The notes below the pieces were generated by a model. It did not search any database and was not told the origin of the DNA. It saw only the letters and a program-made list of their open reading frames with translations. From NCBI RefSeq assembly GCF_001540865.1, contig NC_033632.1, positions 478,617-542,616 of the forward strand: a stretch of 64,000 bases of DNA, read 5' to 3'. The translations under genes were made by a program, and so were the position numbers. The DNA comes from Ananas comosus. Taxonomy: Eukaryota; Streptophyta; Magnoliopsida; Poales; Bromeliaceae. This document shows, piece by piece, positions 17,341-29,111 of the stretch (within the stretch, counting starts at the first letter, position 1; each line of letters starts with the position of its first letter).

Positions 17341-17666
17341 GATCTGAAAAAACTAGATAGGTCCAACACGAAGTTACCACAACGGTGCGATGAAAAATCC
17401 GCACCCCTACTCCCCAAAGTTTTGTTTATTAACTAGCAAACTCGAGAAAATATTGTTTGCACTCAATATATATACAACCCGTGCGCAGTGTACCGACTAT
17501 GCTCTCGCTTTGCTTCTCACTCTGTTTTGTGGAAAATAAAAATAAAAATAGGACATGAGATAACCGACCGGTAGGTTATAGTGCAGAACCATTATAAAAT
17601 AGTTTGTTAGTGCGTTCTTCAGCTGAGCTGAACTCTTTTATAAACACCCGAGCAAAAGCTGAATCC

Positions 17667-19038
17667 CTAAACGGCGGCTCCCACAACAGCAAGACCAGTA
17701 GTGGTGGAGAATCTGCTCTCAATTGCAGAAGCTGCTGCAGTAAAAGCTACTGTTTTATTGCTTAGATCCTTTTTGATACCTCTCCTTTGCAACTCTAAGT
17801 CATCATTCTTCAATCCATACAAAAACTCCTGAACAATTTGAGTACTGGGGCCAGCCACCATCCTTTCCCAGGCCTCGTCGGCCGCCTCCTTCCCTTTCTT
17901 CAAGAACACCTCCGTCGCCTCCACCCGACGGACGTCCCACCCGGGCAGCGTGCGCAGCCGCCGGATCTTCTCTAGCTGGCAGCAGGTGAGCCTGCAAGTG
18001 CTCGCTTTGATATCGTCAATCGCATCCGCTAGAAGCCGCCGACGCTCCGCCTCGTCAACCGCCGTCCCCTCCGACCGGAAGTACCGGTCCATCTCCGGCA
18101 CCCCTATCGCTTTCCGTATCCCTTTCGAGTAGTCATTGTTGTCGGGGTCGAACACTTGTTTCACCTGCCGAGCGTTGATAATCAATTAATATATCGTTCT
18201 CTACTAGTTTAAGTTAGTGTAAAAATATGCATGTTATGTATTGATGAAAAAACTGTTTTTTTCTCTAGTAATTTGAGTTTTTGAGAATAACGGTTGTTTC
18301 GCATTACCTCCTGCACCAGACCACGCTCCACCATACGGTCCACGCGGTCCGCCACAAAATCATGCAGCACCGGCAGCTCTACATCCACCCACAGGAAGCA
18401 ACGATCGTACTGCGAGCAAAACTCCCCGCCATTCCCCTCGATCAGCTCCTCGATGTACGAGTTGGAACCTCCCGCGATTATGGGGAGCCGGCCACGCCTC
18501 GCAATCAGGTCTACCTGTTTAATTCACAGTATAAAACATCAAAACACGGTCCTCTAACAACTTAATTAATATTTGTAAGGTTATTTAAGTATAAAATATT
18601 AAAATATCGTTCTCTAGCAACTTAAGTTTTCTGGAACCGAAAGAACGACAAGATCAGGCAAATTCACAGTACCAACAGGGTAGCCTCACGACGGAAGTCT
18701 GCGGCGGTGAAGTCGGCGTCAGGAGGGGCGACACCGAGGAGGTAGTGCGGCACGCCAGCGCACTCCTCCGGAGTGACCTTATTGGTGATGACGTTGAGGC
18801 CGGCGTAGACTTGCATCTTGTCGCAATTGATGACCTCGCCGCCGAGACGGAGGGCGAGGTCGATGGCGAGGCGCGACTTCCCCGTGCCCGTAGCGCCCAT
18901 CACCACCACGACTTTACTCCTCCCCCCGCCGTCGCGGGGATGGAACGACGGCAGGCCGCACATCACGGACTGCTCCGGCCGACGGCAGCGAAATTCGCCA
19001 GAATCCAGCAAATGAGTTAATTTCTTGTAAGAAAGCAA
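17667..19038 (-). CDS. IPT: Adenylate isopentenyltransferase (cytokinin synthase), 3 exons, 356 aa
   Basis: Transfers an isopentenyl group from DMAPP to ATP/ADP, the first step of cytokinin synthesis; plant members are mostly plastidial. Exons on the minus strand: 19038-18673, 18514-18308, 18164-17667; 1071 nt in frame. Seen: P-loop GATGTGKS (48-55), INCDKMQVYAGL, ITNKVTPEE, GVPHYLLG, IIAGGSNSYIEEL, FLWVDVELPVLHDFVADRVD, IRKAIGVPEMDRYF and the C-terminal VAWERMVAGPST-type block (here EAWERMVAGPST), all in family order. Met26 is an alternative start. Both introns are short (158 and 143 bp) and AT-rich. Most plant adenylate IPT genes are intronless, so the introns are unusual; exon boundaries nevertheless restore the conserved protein exactly. 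It is not a tRNA-type IPT, as the C-terminal zinc finger is absent. Confidence 0.92.
18187..18672. repeat. Related AT-rich repeat motif in both IPT introns
   Basis: The motif ATATCGTTCTCTA followed by a degenerate TTTAAGTT occurs in intron 2 (about 18190-18215) and in intron 1 (about 18603-18630), with a weaker tandem copy in intron 1 (about 18543-18569) and a partial one at about 18256-18285. AATTCACAGTA is directly repeated at 18521-18531 and 18661-18671, close to the two ends of intron 1, like a target duplication around 129 inserted bases. Confidence 0.6.
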
Positions 19039-19907
19039 ACCTGTTGTGATGACACATCAACTTCAGTGAGTAATTACTTAAGCTTCTGGAGAGCAGTTCA
19101 AAAGATGGCTATCTCATCACTGCGAAAAGCGAATGTAGGGGGACGCGGCGACATGCGGGTGGGTCAAGTGGTTACAAAATTGAGCAGCACACGCGTAAGG
19201 TTGATTGAACGAACTTACCGTTGTAGGTTTCGCAGGGGATTACGTCTCTCTTTTGCTCGACTCGACTTGAAATAGTGCTTCTGAGCTTCAAAAGTTTTCA
19301 ATCACGATGTAACTCTGCTCTCTCCTGCGGTTGAAAAGAGATACGGTAGAGTTTCTATAAATAGTTCTATTCAAATTGCACTTCTTTTGTATGTATTAAC
19401 TCTAGTCAGCGAGGTGAAGCCCATCATTAGAAAGACAAGTTGGCTCAAGTCCCTTTCCGCGGCGCGAACTTTTGCCTCAAGAGAGAAGAGTGTTACCACC
19501 CAGGCCTTACATATATAGAGCCTGCAGCTACGTGGAGCAACTGAGGATAAATAATATACAACTTATATTAATCGCTGAGATACTGAAATTAAAGCATGAG
19601 CAGGACAATGGCATATATATGCAAGAGTATTTCCATATATCTTTTTTTCCTTATACGTATTTATGATTACCATACTAAGGTTAACTTTTTGCGGTATAGT
19701 GGTGTGACAGAGACATAAAGTTATTGCACACTCCGGATTCAAGGGCTAGTTGGATGGTCAAAACCATGATCTGTTGCAATATAAATTAACTTTGTTACTT
19801 AATTTATACTGTTAATTAGAAACATAATTAATTTACTTTGCTCAGCTTAAATACAATACGAAGTTCGTTGAGCAGTAATACATAAACCACACACACACAC
19901 ACACACA

Positions 19908-19938
<31 letters not shown>

Positions 19939-20520
19939 TCTAAGTGAAGGTTCCAATTGTGTCTGTTCTACGTGTTTGTTCCCTTTGTAAATAAAAATAT
20001 TTAATGTACTGATACTAAGATGGTGCTTATCTACTAAAAAGATGGGCAACATTAAAGCGGGTGACCAGGAAGAGGCTTTGAAAGAAGCAGTGGTCTCAAT
20101 TAAATTAAGAAGGACTCCTTTAATTCAGTGGTTCAGGGTGATGGAACCTTTTACATGTATGTAGTACACTACACAATTTAATTATGATTGGAATTTGCTT
20201 CCATATATGCTTAATACGAAGTCTTCACTAGTTTGACATGCCATTCATTCACTGGTATAATATGAACAGAATTTAAAACAACGGTCTTAACAGCTCTACT
20301 CATGTTAACAATAAATAATACGCATTCCATATCATCGTCAAAAAGATGAGGACAAGCACTGATGTGGAACGATACATGTTGGATGCGGGAATCATAGAAC
20401 TTTAATAGTGAGAAAGTAAAACAATGACTACAACGCGAATGTGGATTAACACAACGAGACAGCAAAAACTGTTAAAAGATAGGACAATAGTACGCTATAC
20501 AAAAAGAATTCGAAAACGTA
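19039..20520. other. Intergenic region upstream of IPT
   Basis: Holds the IPT promoter on its left. A (CA)n microsatellite is at about 19889-19909, followed by A-rich sequence. No domain-bearing frame is seen on either strand. Confidence 0.55.
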
Positions 20521-22590
20521 TGTTTTTTTTTTTTTTTGAGAAATAGATAGCAAGCTACCTGCTTCATTCATTAAGTGAATGAATTAAGCATACATGATGG
20601 AGACAGCTAGGATCTCCTAACCTGCTCTTTCTCTGGAACATATTCGAGTGGGCCTCTGGCCTCAGGATCAATAAGGAGAAATCGGAACTGCACTACTTGG
20701 GGCCCACCCCAAGCAAGGCCGCGAGACTCGCGAACATTTTAGGATGCCAAGTCGGAGGTTTACCATTCCGGTATCTGGGTCTACCACTCCACAATAAACA
20801 ACTCCGTAAGGAAGACTGGGCTGTGGTCATTAATCGCATAGAGGCAAGAATCGAAGGCTGGAAAGCTAAACTACTCTCGCAAGGGGGAAGACTCACGCTC
20901 ATTAACTCGGTTCTCACCAACCTGCCACTATTCTACTTTTCTATATTTAAGGCGCCGCAGTGGGTGTTGAAGCGGATTGAGGGACTCAGAAGAGCCTTCT
21001 TTTGGAAGGGGTGCTCCAAAATCATTGGTGGCTCTTGCCTCGTCAACTGGAAATCTGTTTGCAAAAGTAAAAGAGAATGTGGACTTGGAATCTTAGACTT
21101 AAAATCCATGAATCTGGCCCTAATAACTAAATGGTGGTGGCGCTACTTTACCAATCCAGACCTCCTTTGGTGTAATTTGGTTAGATCCCTCTACTACATT
21201 AGGCGAAAGCCGCTGCTTGAGGGTAGAGCCTTTGTCCCTTATTCGGAGTGGTGGAAGAGCGTGCTCTATTGTCGAGAAGTGTTTTCCTGCGGAGTAACCT
21301 TTGAGCTCGGCGACGGAAAAAATATCAGGATGTGGCACGACATCTGGGCTGGAGAAACACCTCTTCGTACTCTATACCCAGTCATCTTTCGAAACATCAG
21401 GAATAAGGAGGCTCGGATTGCTCAGTGCTGGAGTCAGGGCGGCTGGAGATGGCGCTATATTTGTCGTGGTTCTATGGCGGCCCTCTCTACCGAAAGTCGC
21501 AGACAGTTATCGATGCTTAAGGACATGCTCCGAGGCCGCCGCCCAAGTGACAGACCGGACTCGATCAGATGGCGATGGACCTCCGACCAACTATTCACTG
21601 TCAAATCCCTTTACCAGTTCATCACGGATGCTGGACTGCGTGTCCCGATGAATCGACATATCTGGAATCTGAAAATTCCTGTTAAAATTAAAGTCTTCAT
21701 TTGGCTGCTCCTTCGGAAGAGATTACCCACTGCTGACAGACTGCTGAAACGAGGCATGCACGTAAACCAGAACTGTGCTTTCTGCGCGGTCCTTACGGAA
21801 AGCTGCGACCATATGTTCAATGATTGTGTTTACGTTCGATTCCTTCTTCTCAATATAGGAGGATTGGACACAACTGACGTCGGCACATGCGACGTTCGAG
21901 ATCTCTGGGTCAGAGCTACTGAAATCCTTGTTGACCCGTTGAGAAAACAAGGCCTGATCCTCCTGGCTGCAACGTGGTGGGTCATCTGGAAGGATAGAAA
22001 CAACTATGTTTTCAGAGGAAAGCCGCCCATTATCACCGGGTCTCTGGAACGGGTGAAACTACTAATCAGCGATTGGACCACGATGCTCTGATGTCTCTTC
22101 TGTACCCCTTCTAAGTTTCTCTGTTCCACTTTCTTTCTTTCTTTTGCTACCCTGATTTTCTTTTTGTTTAATTTCTAATTTTATCTTTTTGCCGGCTTTC
22201 CGGAGGCCTAAGCTGCTTCCAACTTGTATGCTCAGTTCATTTTACTTAATGAATGAAGTAGGTAGCGTGCTACCTATTTCTCAAAAAAAAAAAAAGACGA
22301 AAAAATATAAGAAGGAAAACCCAAAATAAAGAACTCTATACCTACCGATTAGACAAAGTAAATAAGAAAAGCGGGGTAGACAAAGTAAACAAGAAAAGCA
22401 GAGTAGATAACGAAAAGAAAAAAGTGGGGACCGAGCATGGAAGAAGGGACAAGCAAGGGTCAAAGGGCTCCGTTCCAGACATTGGTCAAAAAAGCGACAC
22501 GTTCAAGAGCCCGGGTAGCATTGGGAAGCACCTCGCGGAAGATAGTATTATTGCGCTCAGTCTAGACGACCCACCAGATGAATCACTTTG
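20521..22590 (-). mobile_element. Older minus-strand L1-type LINE 3' end, split by a younger LINE
   Basis: The right piece (about 22590-22297), read on the minus strand, encodes TERNNTIFREVLPNATRALE, the end of a LINE ORF2, with an in-frame stop before it (WVV*TERNN), then a pyrimidine-rich 3' UTR. The left piece (about 20612-20521) reads as a LINE 3' end: ACTTAATGAATGAAGCAGG, the tail hairpin and poly(A), seen as poly(T) on the plus strand. The two pieces join logically into one minus-strand 3' end once the plus-strand LINE between them is removed. Confidence 0.72.
20613..22293 (+). mobile_element. 5'-truncated L1-type LINE (C-terminal half of ORF2 plus 3' UTR)
   Basis: A frame open from about 20615 to the stop at 22091 encodes the post-catalytic part of plant L1 reverse transcriptase: SGLRINKEKSEL, LGCQVGGLPFRYLGLPL, GWKAKLLSQGGRLTLINSVL, then the zinc-binding RT-associated domain with IWNLKIPVKIKVFIWLLLR, RLPTADRLLKRG and the C-x2-C...H...C cluster. 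The catalytic FADD region and ORF1 are missing, so it is dead on arrival by 5' truncation. The 3' UTR ends AATGAATGAAGTAGGTAGCG then TGCTACCTATTTCTC and a 13-base poly(A). The frame is intact for about 490 codons, suggesting recent insertion. The reading frame is a transposon protein, not a host gene. Confidence 0.88.
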
Positions 22591-23572
22591 ACTCACATAT
22601 GGCACATATTTAATTAAAGAAGTATTAACATATAATCCTAAAACAACCGGCTAGCTAGTCTTTCGTCCACCTGTTGCCTACATTTGTAAATGCTACTACG
22701 GTCTACGTCTAAAGACAAATGGACAAGTCCGGACCTTTTTACAATATGTGAGGTAAAGTTAAAGATAAGTTTGCGGGTTTTGAAAGTAAAATTTTTTATT
22801 TGAAGTTTTTAATTAACTCCTGCTCTAATATTATATTAAATAATATAAAATAATTATTATTCTTTAAAAATTTAAGTTATTAGAGAAATGATGTTTTTAA
22901 TATTTGAAGTAAAGTAACAGTGGGACGTTCCTACCATTACTTCAAACTAGGAAAATTCCAAATTAGTTTTAAATTTTTTTTTTTTAGAGCGATTTAAGGG
23001 ATCCAACTGCATGTGCGTTCTCAAACTAGACTTCGGAAACATTGAAAAGCTTCAATTTTTTAGAAGAACATGTTAGCCAATCCTTTGCTTTGGTTTTTAC
23101 ATTTACAATCAGCAAAAAAATTGCCCCAAACACAGACGAACTGTGTTTACCCTGTAGCTCTACAAGGAGCTCAGGAGTTAATACTGATATATATGTAAAA
23201 CTTGGCAACAATTTGCGAGGCTTCATAATTATTTCGATGGAGAGGGGAAGGTTTTCTTAATATAATGATCAGATTATTCACCAATTAACCAATAAAATAA
23301 GTTCTGTTGCGCAGTTAAGAGACACCCACTCAGAATAAACAGACTACAATTTAACAGATTATTTTACATCCCTTATTCATGTCAGACATTACTACAAGGA
23401 GCACAAATCATTATATCGACAGATAGAAAAAATTAGAAGAAAATATAAAAAAGACCAATACTAAATACAAACCACCATAGAAATATAGCCAGCCTCCCTC
23501 TCTAGAATAAATTAGTACTTAAAAGCAACATACAGACCAAAACCACGACGGAAAAGTGGCTTAAATGCGGAG
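22591..23572. other. Intergenic / 3' flank of the DUF632 gene
   Basis: AT-rich, no supported gene. The right part probably contains the 3' UTR of the minus-strand DUF630/DUF632 gene. Confidence 0.5.
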
Positions 23573-26500
23573 TTAGTCCTCATCTTCCTCCTGCGACTGA
23601 GTGATCGACCACAACTTCTTATACATCTCCGATATGGCGATTGCAAATTCCGACAAAGACCTAAACAGTTCCGGAAGGTGCATTCGAAGGCTCCCAAGTG
23701 ATTTCTCCCTCACCTGCTTGCACTGCTTCTTATGATTCTCTTCCTCTTCCTTCAACCTGATCTCCAAAGCCTCCACTGCAATCTTTCTCTCCACCACGGG
23801 ATCTGGATTGCCACCTTCGCCACCCTCTGTAGTGTTTTCTTCACCCATCGACGCCCTTCTCTCCATATATTTTCGGCGCCAATCGTCAAACTGCTTCTTC
23901 TTTCTGTCTAACTCCTTTCGAGTCTCATCGCACTTGTGCTTCGACTTCAGCTCATCCTGTTGGTAAACCACGATATTGTGTATCACTTCTGCAAAGCTGT
24001 TTATGGCTGCGCGAGCAAGCTCGTCTGGAAGCTTGTCGAGAAAATCGTTCCAAGCATGCAGAAGCTTCTTGATCGGAGGGTCAGCTTGTCGAGGTGGAGA
24101 TGAAACTTTCTCTTTTAAACTGCTTTCGATAGGTATGAGGTTGAGTTTTAACCAACTGTTCAGGGCTTTGATGTACTCTTTCTGATGTAACATGAGTTTC
24201 TGGAACTGCGAGTGCCACTCTCTCACGACTTCGCATAGCTGGATGGTCCGGTCATGGTGTGCTTCGCTCGTCTCTTTTGGGGCAAGCGAGATGTCGAAGG
24301 CTCTGAGGCCCGTCGCGATCTTAAGCTGGCTACGATGATGTTCATACATTGTCCCCCACATCTTGCCCATACTGATCAAGTAGCAAGATTTTTTTTTAAA
24401 AAAAAAAAGAAGTTAAAAAGAGTAATATTTAAAAAACAAAATCATGTTGCTATCTTTAACAAAGAGATCTCCAAAGTATAATAGAAGAACAGATAATGTC
24501 AAAGAAAACTGATACAGTAAAAGAATGATCTGAACTAGCAAAATTTTATTGCGAACTCAAGAAAAACTTACCCGTCAACAAGGTCGACTAGTTTTGGATA
24601 GAGCTGATGATCACGCAGGCGATTAATTTCTGAAACTGTTGAATCCATGGATTGCATGTCAACAATGTATCTCGTATGCAAGTGACTAACAGCAGATTTG
24701 GTCTTCTCAAGTACTTCGGGTCTAACACCACGTTTCTTTTGCTTATTGAGTAACGCCACCTTTCTCTGATATTCGATTTTCATAAGCTCACCAGCCTGTT
24801 TCGGAAATTTATATGATTATTTGATTCGGTGGTAATAAATCATAAAGGAGACGATAAATGAAAATATACACGCACAAACAAGGCAGGCACAACAATGAGT
24901 TTGAAACAGAAACTTCTGCTAAGAAAGAAATCACATCATGTCTATCCTCTATATTCTTTTCTGTCTTAAATCCCTCAGAACATGCCTAAGCAAAAACAGA
25001 AATTTAGCCGAAGCAAATTAAACAGAAAATTATTTAGTACGGTTCGTGGAAGTGACAAATCAGAAAATGTGACGAGCATCCAAAAATCAAATCAGAAGAA
25101 GTAAAGATTGTTTAGCAACTTGGCTAGTTAAAAATGTGGCACTGCAATGACCATGGGGCGCTGTGATGAGCATGCACACAGGTGTCATGGTGATGTGCCT
25201 TGCATACCAGAAACATGCTACAAATATTATATGAAAATCGTCTCCTTCTTGGTTCTGAGAATCTAACCATCTATCTCCCACTACGTACCACTTGAAACCC
25301 TTCAATAAAGATGGCTACAAGACAACATAAATAATTTTTCTCAAACGGATTGAAAGAGTGGTTTATAAACTATATTGTATATTTACTTATGTCTGCTCGT
25401 ATAGACCACCAGCTTGGTTCTTAATCAAATTCAGCAGGTTAAACAGGTAATCCAAATTCCACCCTCACAGGGGGTGGGGGGGGGGAGGTGTCTTTAAAAA
25501 TTAAGGTTTTGCACTCATACCCAAAAAAAAATGTGTGGGAAAATTGACCGAAACAAAAGTGAAAAACACTCATTCAATTTTATCTACTTTGTAGCAAATG
25601 ATTAAAAACACAGTTGCACAAATACAAAACTCTCAAGTCAAAGGATTAGGTTCTTACGTGAACCTTCAAAATTAAGTACTGAGAAGGAAATAAGGAACTA
25701 TAAATGCAAAAAATTACATAGAAACTACCTTCACTTCATCGTATAGTTTTTTCTCCCAAGCAAGCATCTTATCCAGTATGGTGGCATGTGTTTCCCATTC
25801 ATCATTATCAAAATCATCATTTGCATCATCTGTTTGAGGTAATCCTTTAAACGACCGATTCCACGTAATGGCTTTCATAACTCTTGCCGAATGATCAATG
25901 CGTCCTACAAAATTGACAGTGAGGAAATCATTAAGCAATCATGGCAACTAATACAAGAAAAAAAATGAAAAGTTTTGACAAAGCTAGGATAGAATAAATT
26001 GAATAATAATGATAATACTAGTAATAATAAACAAAAAGAATATCCTCCCTGGAATGCTGTTAGTGCACCCAAACAACCAGTTTGAATTGTGGTTTTTCAG
26101 ATAGCCTGTTCATACGGTAGAGAACATGGGCTCATCACATGTGTGGTTACAAGCAATCCACAATGGCTAAGAACCTTAGCAGTTGATATAAGTAGGCGAG
26201 GTTGATATAAGTAGGTTACACATGTCATGCGAATGGATAACTGCCTAAGATGGCAAAGAACACTGGAAGTTGACATAAGCAGGCAACATAATTATATAAT
26301 ACAAGAATCGGTAGAAACTGCGCTAAGATGTGACACCTCGAGGAAAAAAAAAAATGAAACTTAGAATGATCTCCGAGGACGAGAAGAAGATCTAGTACAA
26401 TGCAGAAGTCATTGAGAAAGTTATAAATAGTACAGAACATAAGCAGACTTCAATTTTGTTTGGCTTGGCTGAAGCTTCCGAAGAAGTTCCTTTCGAGCAG

Positions 26501-27985
26501 AGAAACTAACAGCCTTTTCATCTAAATCTCCTCAACAGCTTCTTGCCGCAACATGCATCAGAAGCAGAACTTTCAAGCTAAAGCAGCCTCTTTTGAGTCC
26601 CAGAAACTCATCTTACCTTCCCACCGCGGCAAAGCTCCGACCTATTTGTTCTTAGCCCTCATTTTCCGAAGCTTCTGCTTTCTCGAGTAGCCTTCTAGAA
26701 GCTAGGCCAAACGAGCACTTAATAGGAATAACTTCTGAACCAATATAAGATCAGTCCAAGAGATTTTGACACAATTCTCAACTGTTGCTACTAAAATTTA
26801 TGAAAATCACAAAAATCTAGAGGTTGCTTTCCTCGACTGATGCATTTATCAGTAGCACCTATTCTACGGATGCTGTAAATAGATTTGTTCATAGCGCTTG
26901 CCTCGTTTATCGACAAAGTTGGAGTGGTAGTGCATGCGGGTGGATTCGAGCATCTTCGAGACCTCGTGAGCACTCAAGAACGCCTGGAGGAAATGGTCAT
27001 CGATCTGATTCAGGAGCTGCACCAGGTTCAGGCTGGGCTGCCCCGCCACGGAAGCCACAGCCACCGCCTTCCCCTTCTTCAAAGAAGACTCCATCGGCAC
27101 CGCCGCTCCGGCCGATGCCGCATGCTGGTGGTGCACCGACCCTCCTCCTCCTCCTCCTCCTCCTCCCTGCTTCACCTTCTTCACCGCCTTTGTCGGAGGC
27201 GGCCGAGGCGGCGCTGCCTCCTTCTCCGGAGCGATCGTGACGACAGGATCGTCGGCACTGCTAACCTTGTTTGGCCTGCGATCGGTGTCAAGATCGCGTC
27301 TTTCGGGCCAGGAAGGGGGCACTTGCTCCTCCAGCTGGCCGAGGGTGGGCGGGGGCACGGTGTACTCGGGCCCGAAGAAGTAGTCGTAGGTCTCCATGCC
27401 CTTCGACTCCGGCATCGGGGGCGGGGGCGGCGTCGCCACCGGATTCCCGGCGGGCTTCGGCTGCGGCGGCCGCGGCGGAGGCGGCGGCACGGCGGCGGCG
27501 CCACGGCGCGGCTCCATCTCCTCCTCTTCCTCGTCTTCCGCCCCGTGTTCGTGCCCGTGCCCGTGCCCGTGCCCGTGTTCTTCGACGTCGTCGTCGTCGT
27601 CCTCGTCCTCGTCCTCCTCTCGGATGGGGGAATCGGGGGGGAGGGTCGAGAGCGGGTCCTTGGCCGGCTTTCTAGGGGGTTTGGGGAGGGGGAGGTCGGC
27701 GGGCGGGTGCACCACCACGTGCTCCGGGAGGAGGCGGTGGAGGGGGTGCGAGGCGGAGGCGGAGTGGGAGAGGTGGTGGAGGTGGGTGAGGTGGTGGGGG
27801 TGGAGGGACTCGCCGTGGGCGTAGTCGGAGAGTGCGGCGCCGGTGTTCTTGAGGGCGACGGCGTAGGCGGAGTGGGCGGCGGCGAAGGCGTTGCGGGAGA
27901 CGACGGCGCCGCGGAGCTGCTGCTTGCGCTCGCGGCACCGCGCCACCGACTCCTCCAGCTCGATCTTGGACTGCGCGCACCCCAT
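23573..27985 (-). CDS. DUF630/DUF632 protein (NRG2/REL family), 4 exons, 760 aa
   Basis: Plant-specific protein of the DUF630-DUF632 family; named members act in nitrate signalling (NRG2) and rice leaf shape (REL2), but the biochemical role is unknown. Exons on the minus strand: 27985-26902, 25904-25729, 24795-24572, 24371-23573; 2283 nt in frame. The start MGCAQSK is a classic N-myristoylation signal followed by Cys3, predicting membrane attachment. DUF630 covers about residues 1-60; then a proline-, acid- and Gly-His-rich linker (HGHGHGHEHG); DUF632 from about 340 (LLNQIDDHFLQAFLSAHEVSKMLE) to 700, with coiled-coil-like heptads near the C-terminus. Intron 1 appears to use a GC donor (AG|GCAAG). 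The first exon is very GC-rich, unlike the rest, a usual monocot gradient. Confidence 0.92.
25470..25490. repeat. G-rich run in an intron of the DUF632 gene
   Basis: G5-T-G10-A-GG on the plus strand, within intron 2. It could form a quadruplex-like structure on the template strand; function unknown. Confidence 0.8.
26455..26717. mobile_element. MITE-like insertion with imperfect TTTGGCTTGGCT ends
   Basis: TGTTTGGCTTGGCTGAAGCTT at the left and AGAAGCTAGGCCAAACGA at the right are imperfect inverted repeats bounding about 260 bp in intron 1 of the DUF632 gene. A similar end (AGAAGCCAAGCCAAAAAG) occurs at about 48575-48598 in a MIRO intron. Confidence 0.45.
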
Positions 27986-29111
27986 CCCTTCCTCCCCGAC
28001 AACCCGGCCCCCGCGCCTCCTCCTACCCTGCCCCTGCTGCTACGCCTCTCGATCCAAATTCGACCGGAAATTCGCTCCAACTACTTTAATAGAGAGATCG
28101 GATCGATTGCCGGGGCGTATGGGTTTAATCAATTTCTTGGAGACGAAGGCTGAAGAGAGAAAAAGGTGCCGACTTTCAGAAAAGGAGAGGAGGAAAGGAA
28201 AGAAAAGGAGGGGAGTGGGGGAGAGTGGAGGATGAGTAAGCCGACCGACCGCTGGAGGGGGAGGGCCACTATGCATAAACGCATTAGGACGAATCGTATA
28301 TTATTATCATATGTTAATTGCTTTGCTTCTTTGAGATTAATAATAATAATAATTAATAAATGTTTTTAAAATAATATGATTTACAATCATGTACGGAATT
28401 TGTTTGTTGAATTATTTAATATTTAATTATGGATTTGTTAAAAAGAAGTTTGGTAGTCCGTGCTTATTTTATACTTTGATTATCAGATTTATGCACGTAA
28501 TCTCTTTGAATACTTTTATTCGGGATCGGCGCCCACAGTATTTATTTACAGAGGAATGTGTGTTTTACACATTTGCAGGGATAAACATGACTAAAAATCC
28601 TTTTACTTTTACCATCACTCCAAAAAGAGAGCAGAGCAACCACCAGAACTTATTACCTTTAGGCCAACAGGCTATCCTAGGATAAAAAAAACAGGGAAAA
28701 AAAAAGAAGAGTGGTGTAGACTGGTATTATGAAGAAAATCACGAAAGTTAAGAAGAAATGTGTAAAAAGAAAGATTATAAAAGAATACAGACAGCAGAAA
28801 ATGGCATTAAGCTTTATTATAGTAGCCAAGATTGGCCCGCTTAAACGCAAATTCTGTTATTCACAGAATATCTGTAACACAACTGCGGCAACAGCAACAA
28901 TCTAAGATTTGAGGTCCATTAAGAGATGTTTATTTACAAATTTAGCAGCTGAATAATGAACTGTAGCACAAACATTCTATTATATACAATGGATGGCTAT
29001 ATACAAGCTTCAGGCAGGCAAGACGATGCTTTCCAACTGCGAGAGCCTTAATCCGCAAATTACTGTGTATCATTATCAATGCTAAACAGAGAACCTCTGC
29101 GCCGCTTTACA
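27986..29111. other. Intergenic: DUF632 leader and lipase 3' flank
   Basis: 27986-28260 is the GC- and purine-rich leader of the minus-strand DUF632 gene. 28290-29111 is AT-rich and likely includes the lipase 3' UTR. No further gene is supported. Confidence 0.55.

Larger units (their letters stand above)
14491..17666. other. Intergenic repeat-rich region
   Basis: AT-rich, with no supported gene. It holds a 48-bp direct repeat, a degenerate SINE, an 11-N gap at 16351-16361, a short minus-strand LINE tail and a MITE, each listed separately. The open frame at 15701-15892 (minus) has no recognisable domain. Confidence 0.6.

Noticed and set aside
20697..22091. A 464-codon open frame as a host gene
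   Set aside because: It is the C-terminal part of LINE reverse transcriptase with the zinc-binding domain and a LINE 3' tail.
26824..28235. Long plus-strand open frames (up to 422 codons) opposite the DUF632 first exon
   Set aside because: They are antisense shadows of a very GC-rich coding exon whose minus-strand frame has clear DUF630 and myristoylation motifs; the shadow proteins are Arg/Gly/Val low complexity.
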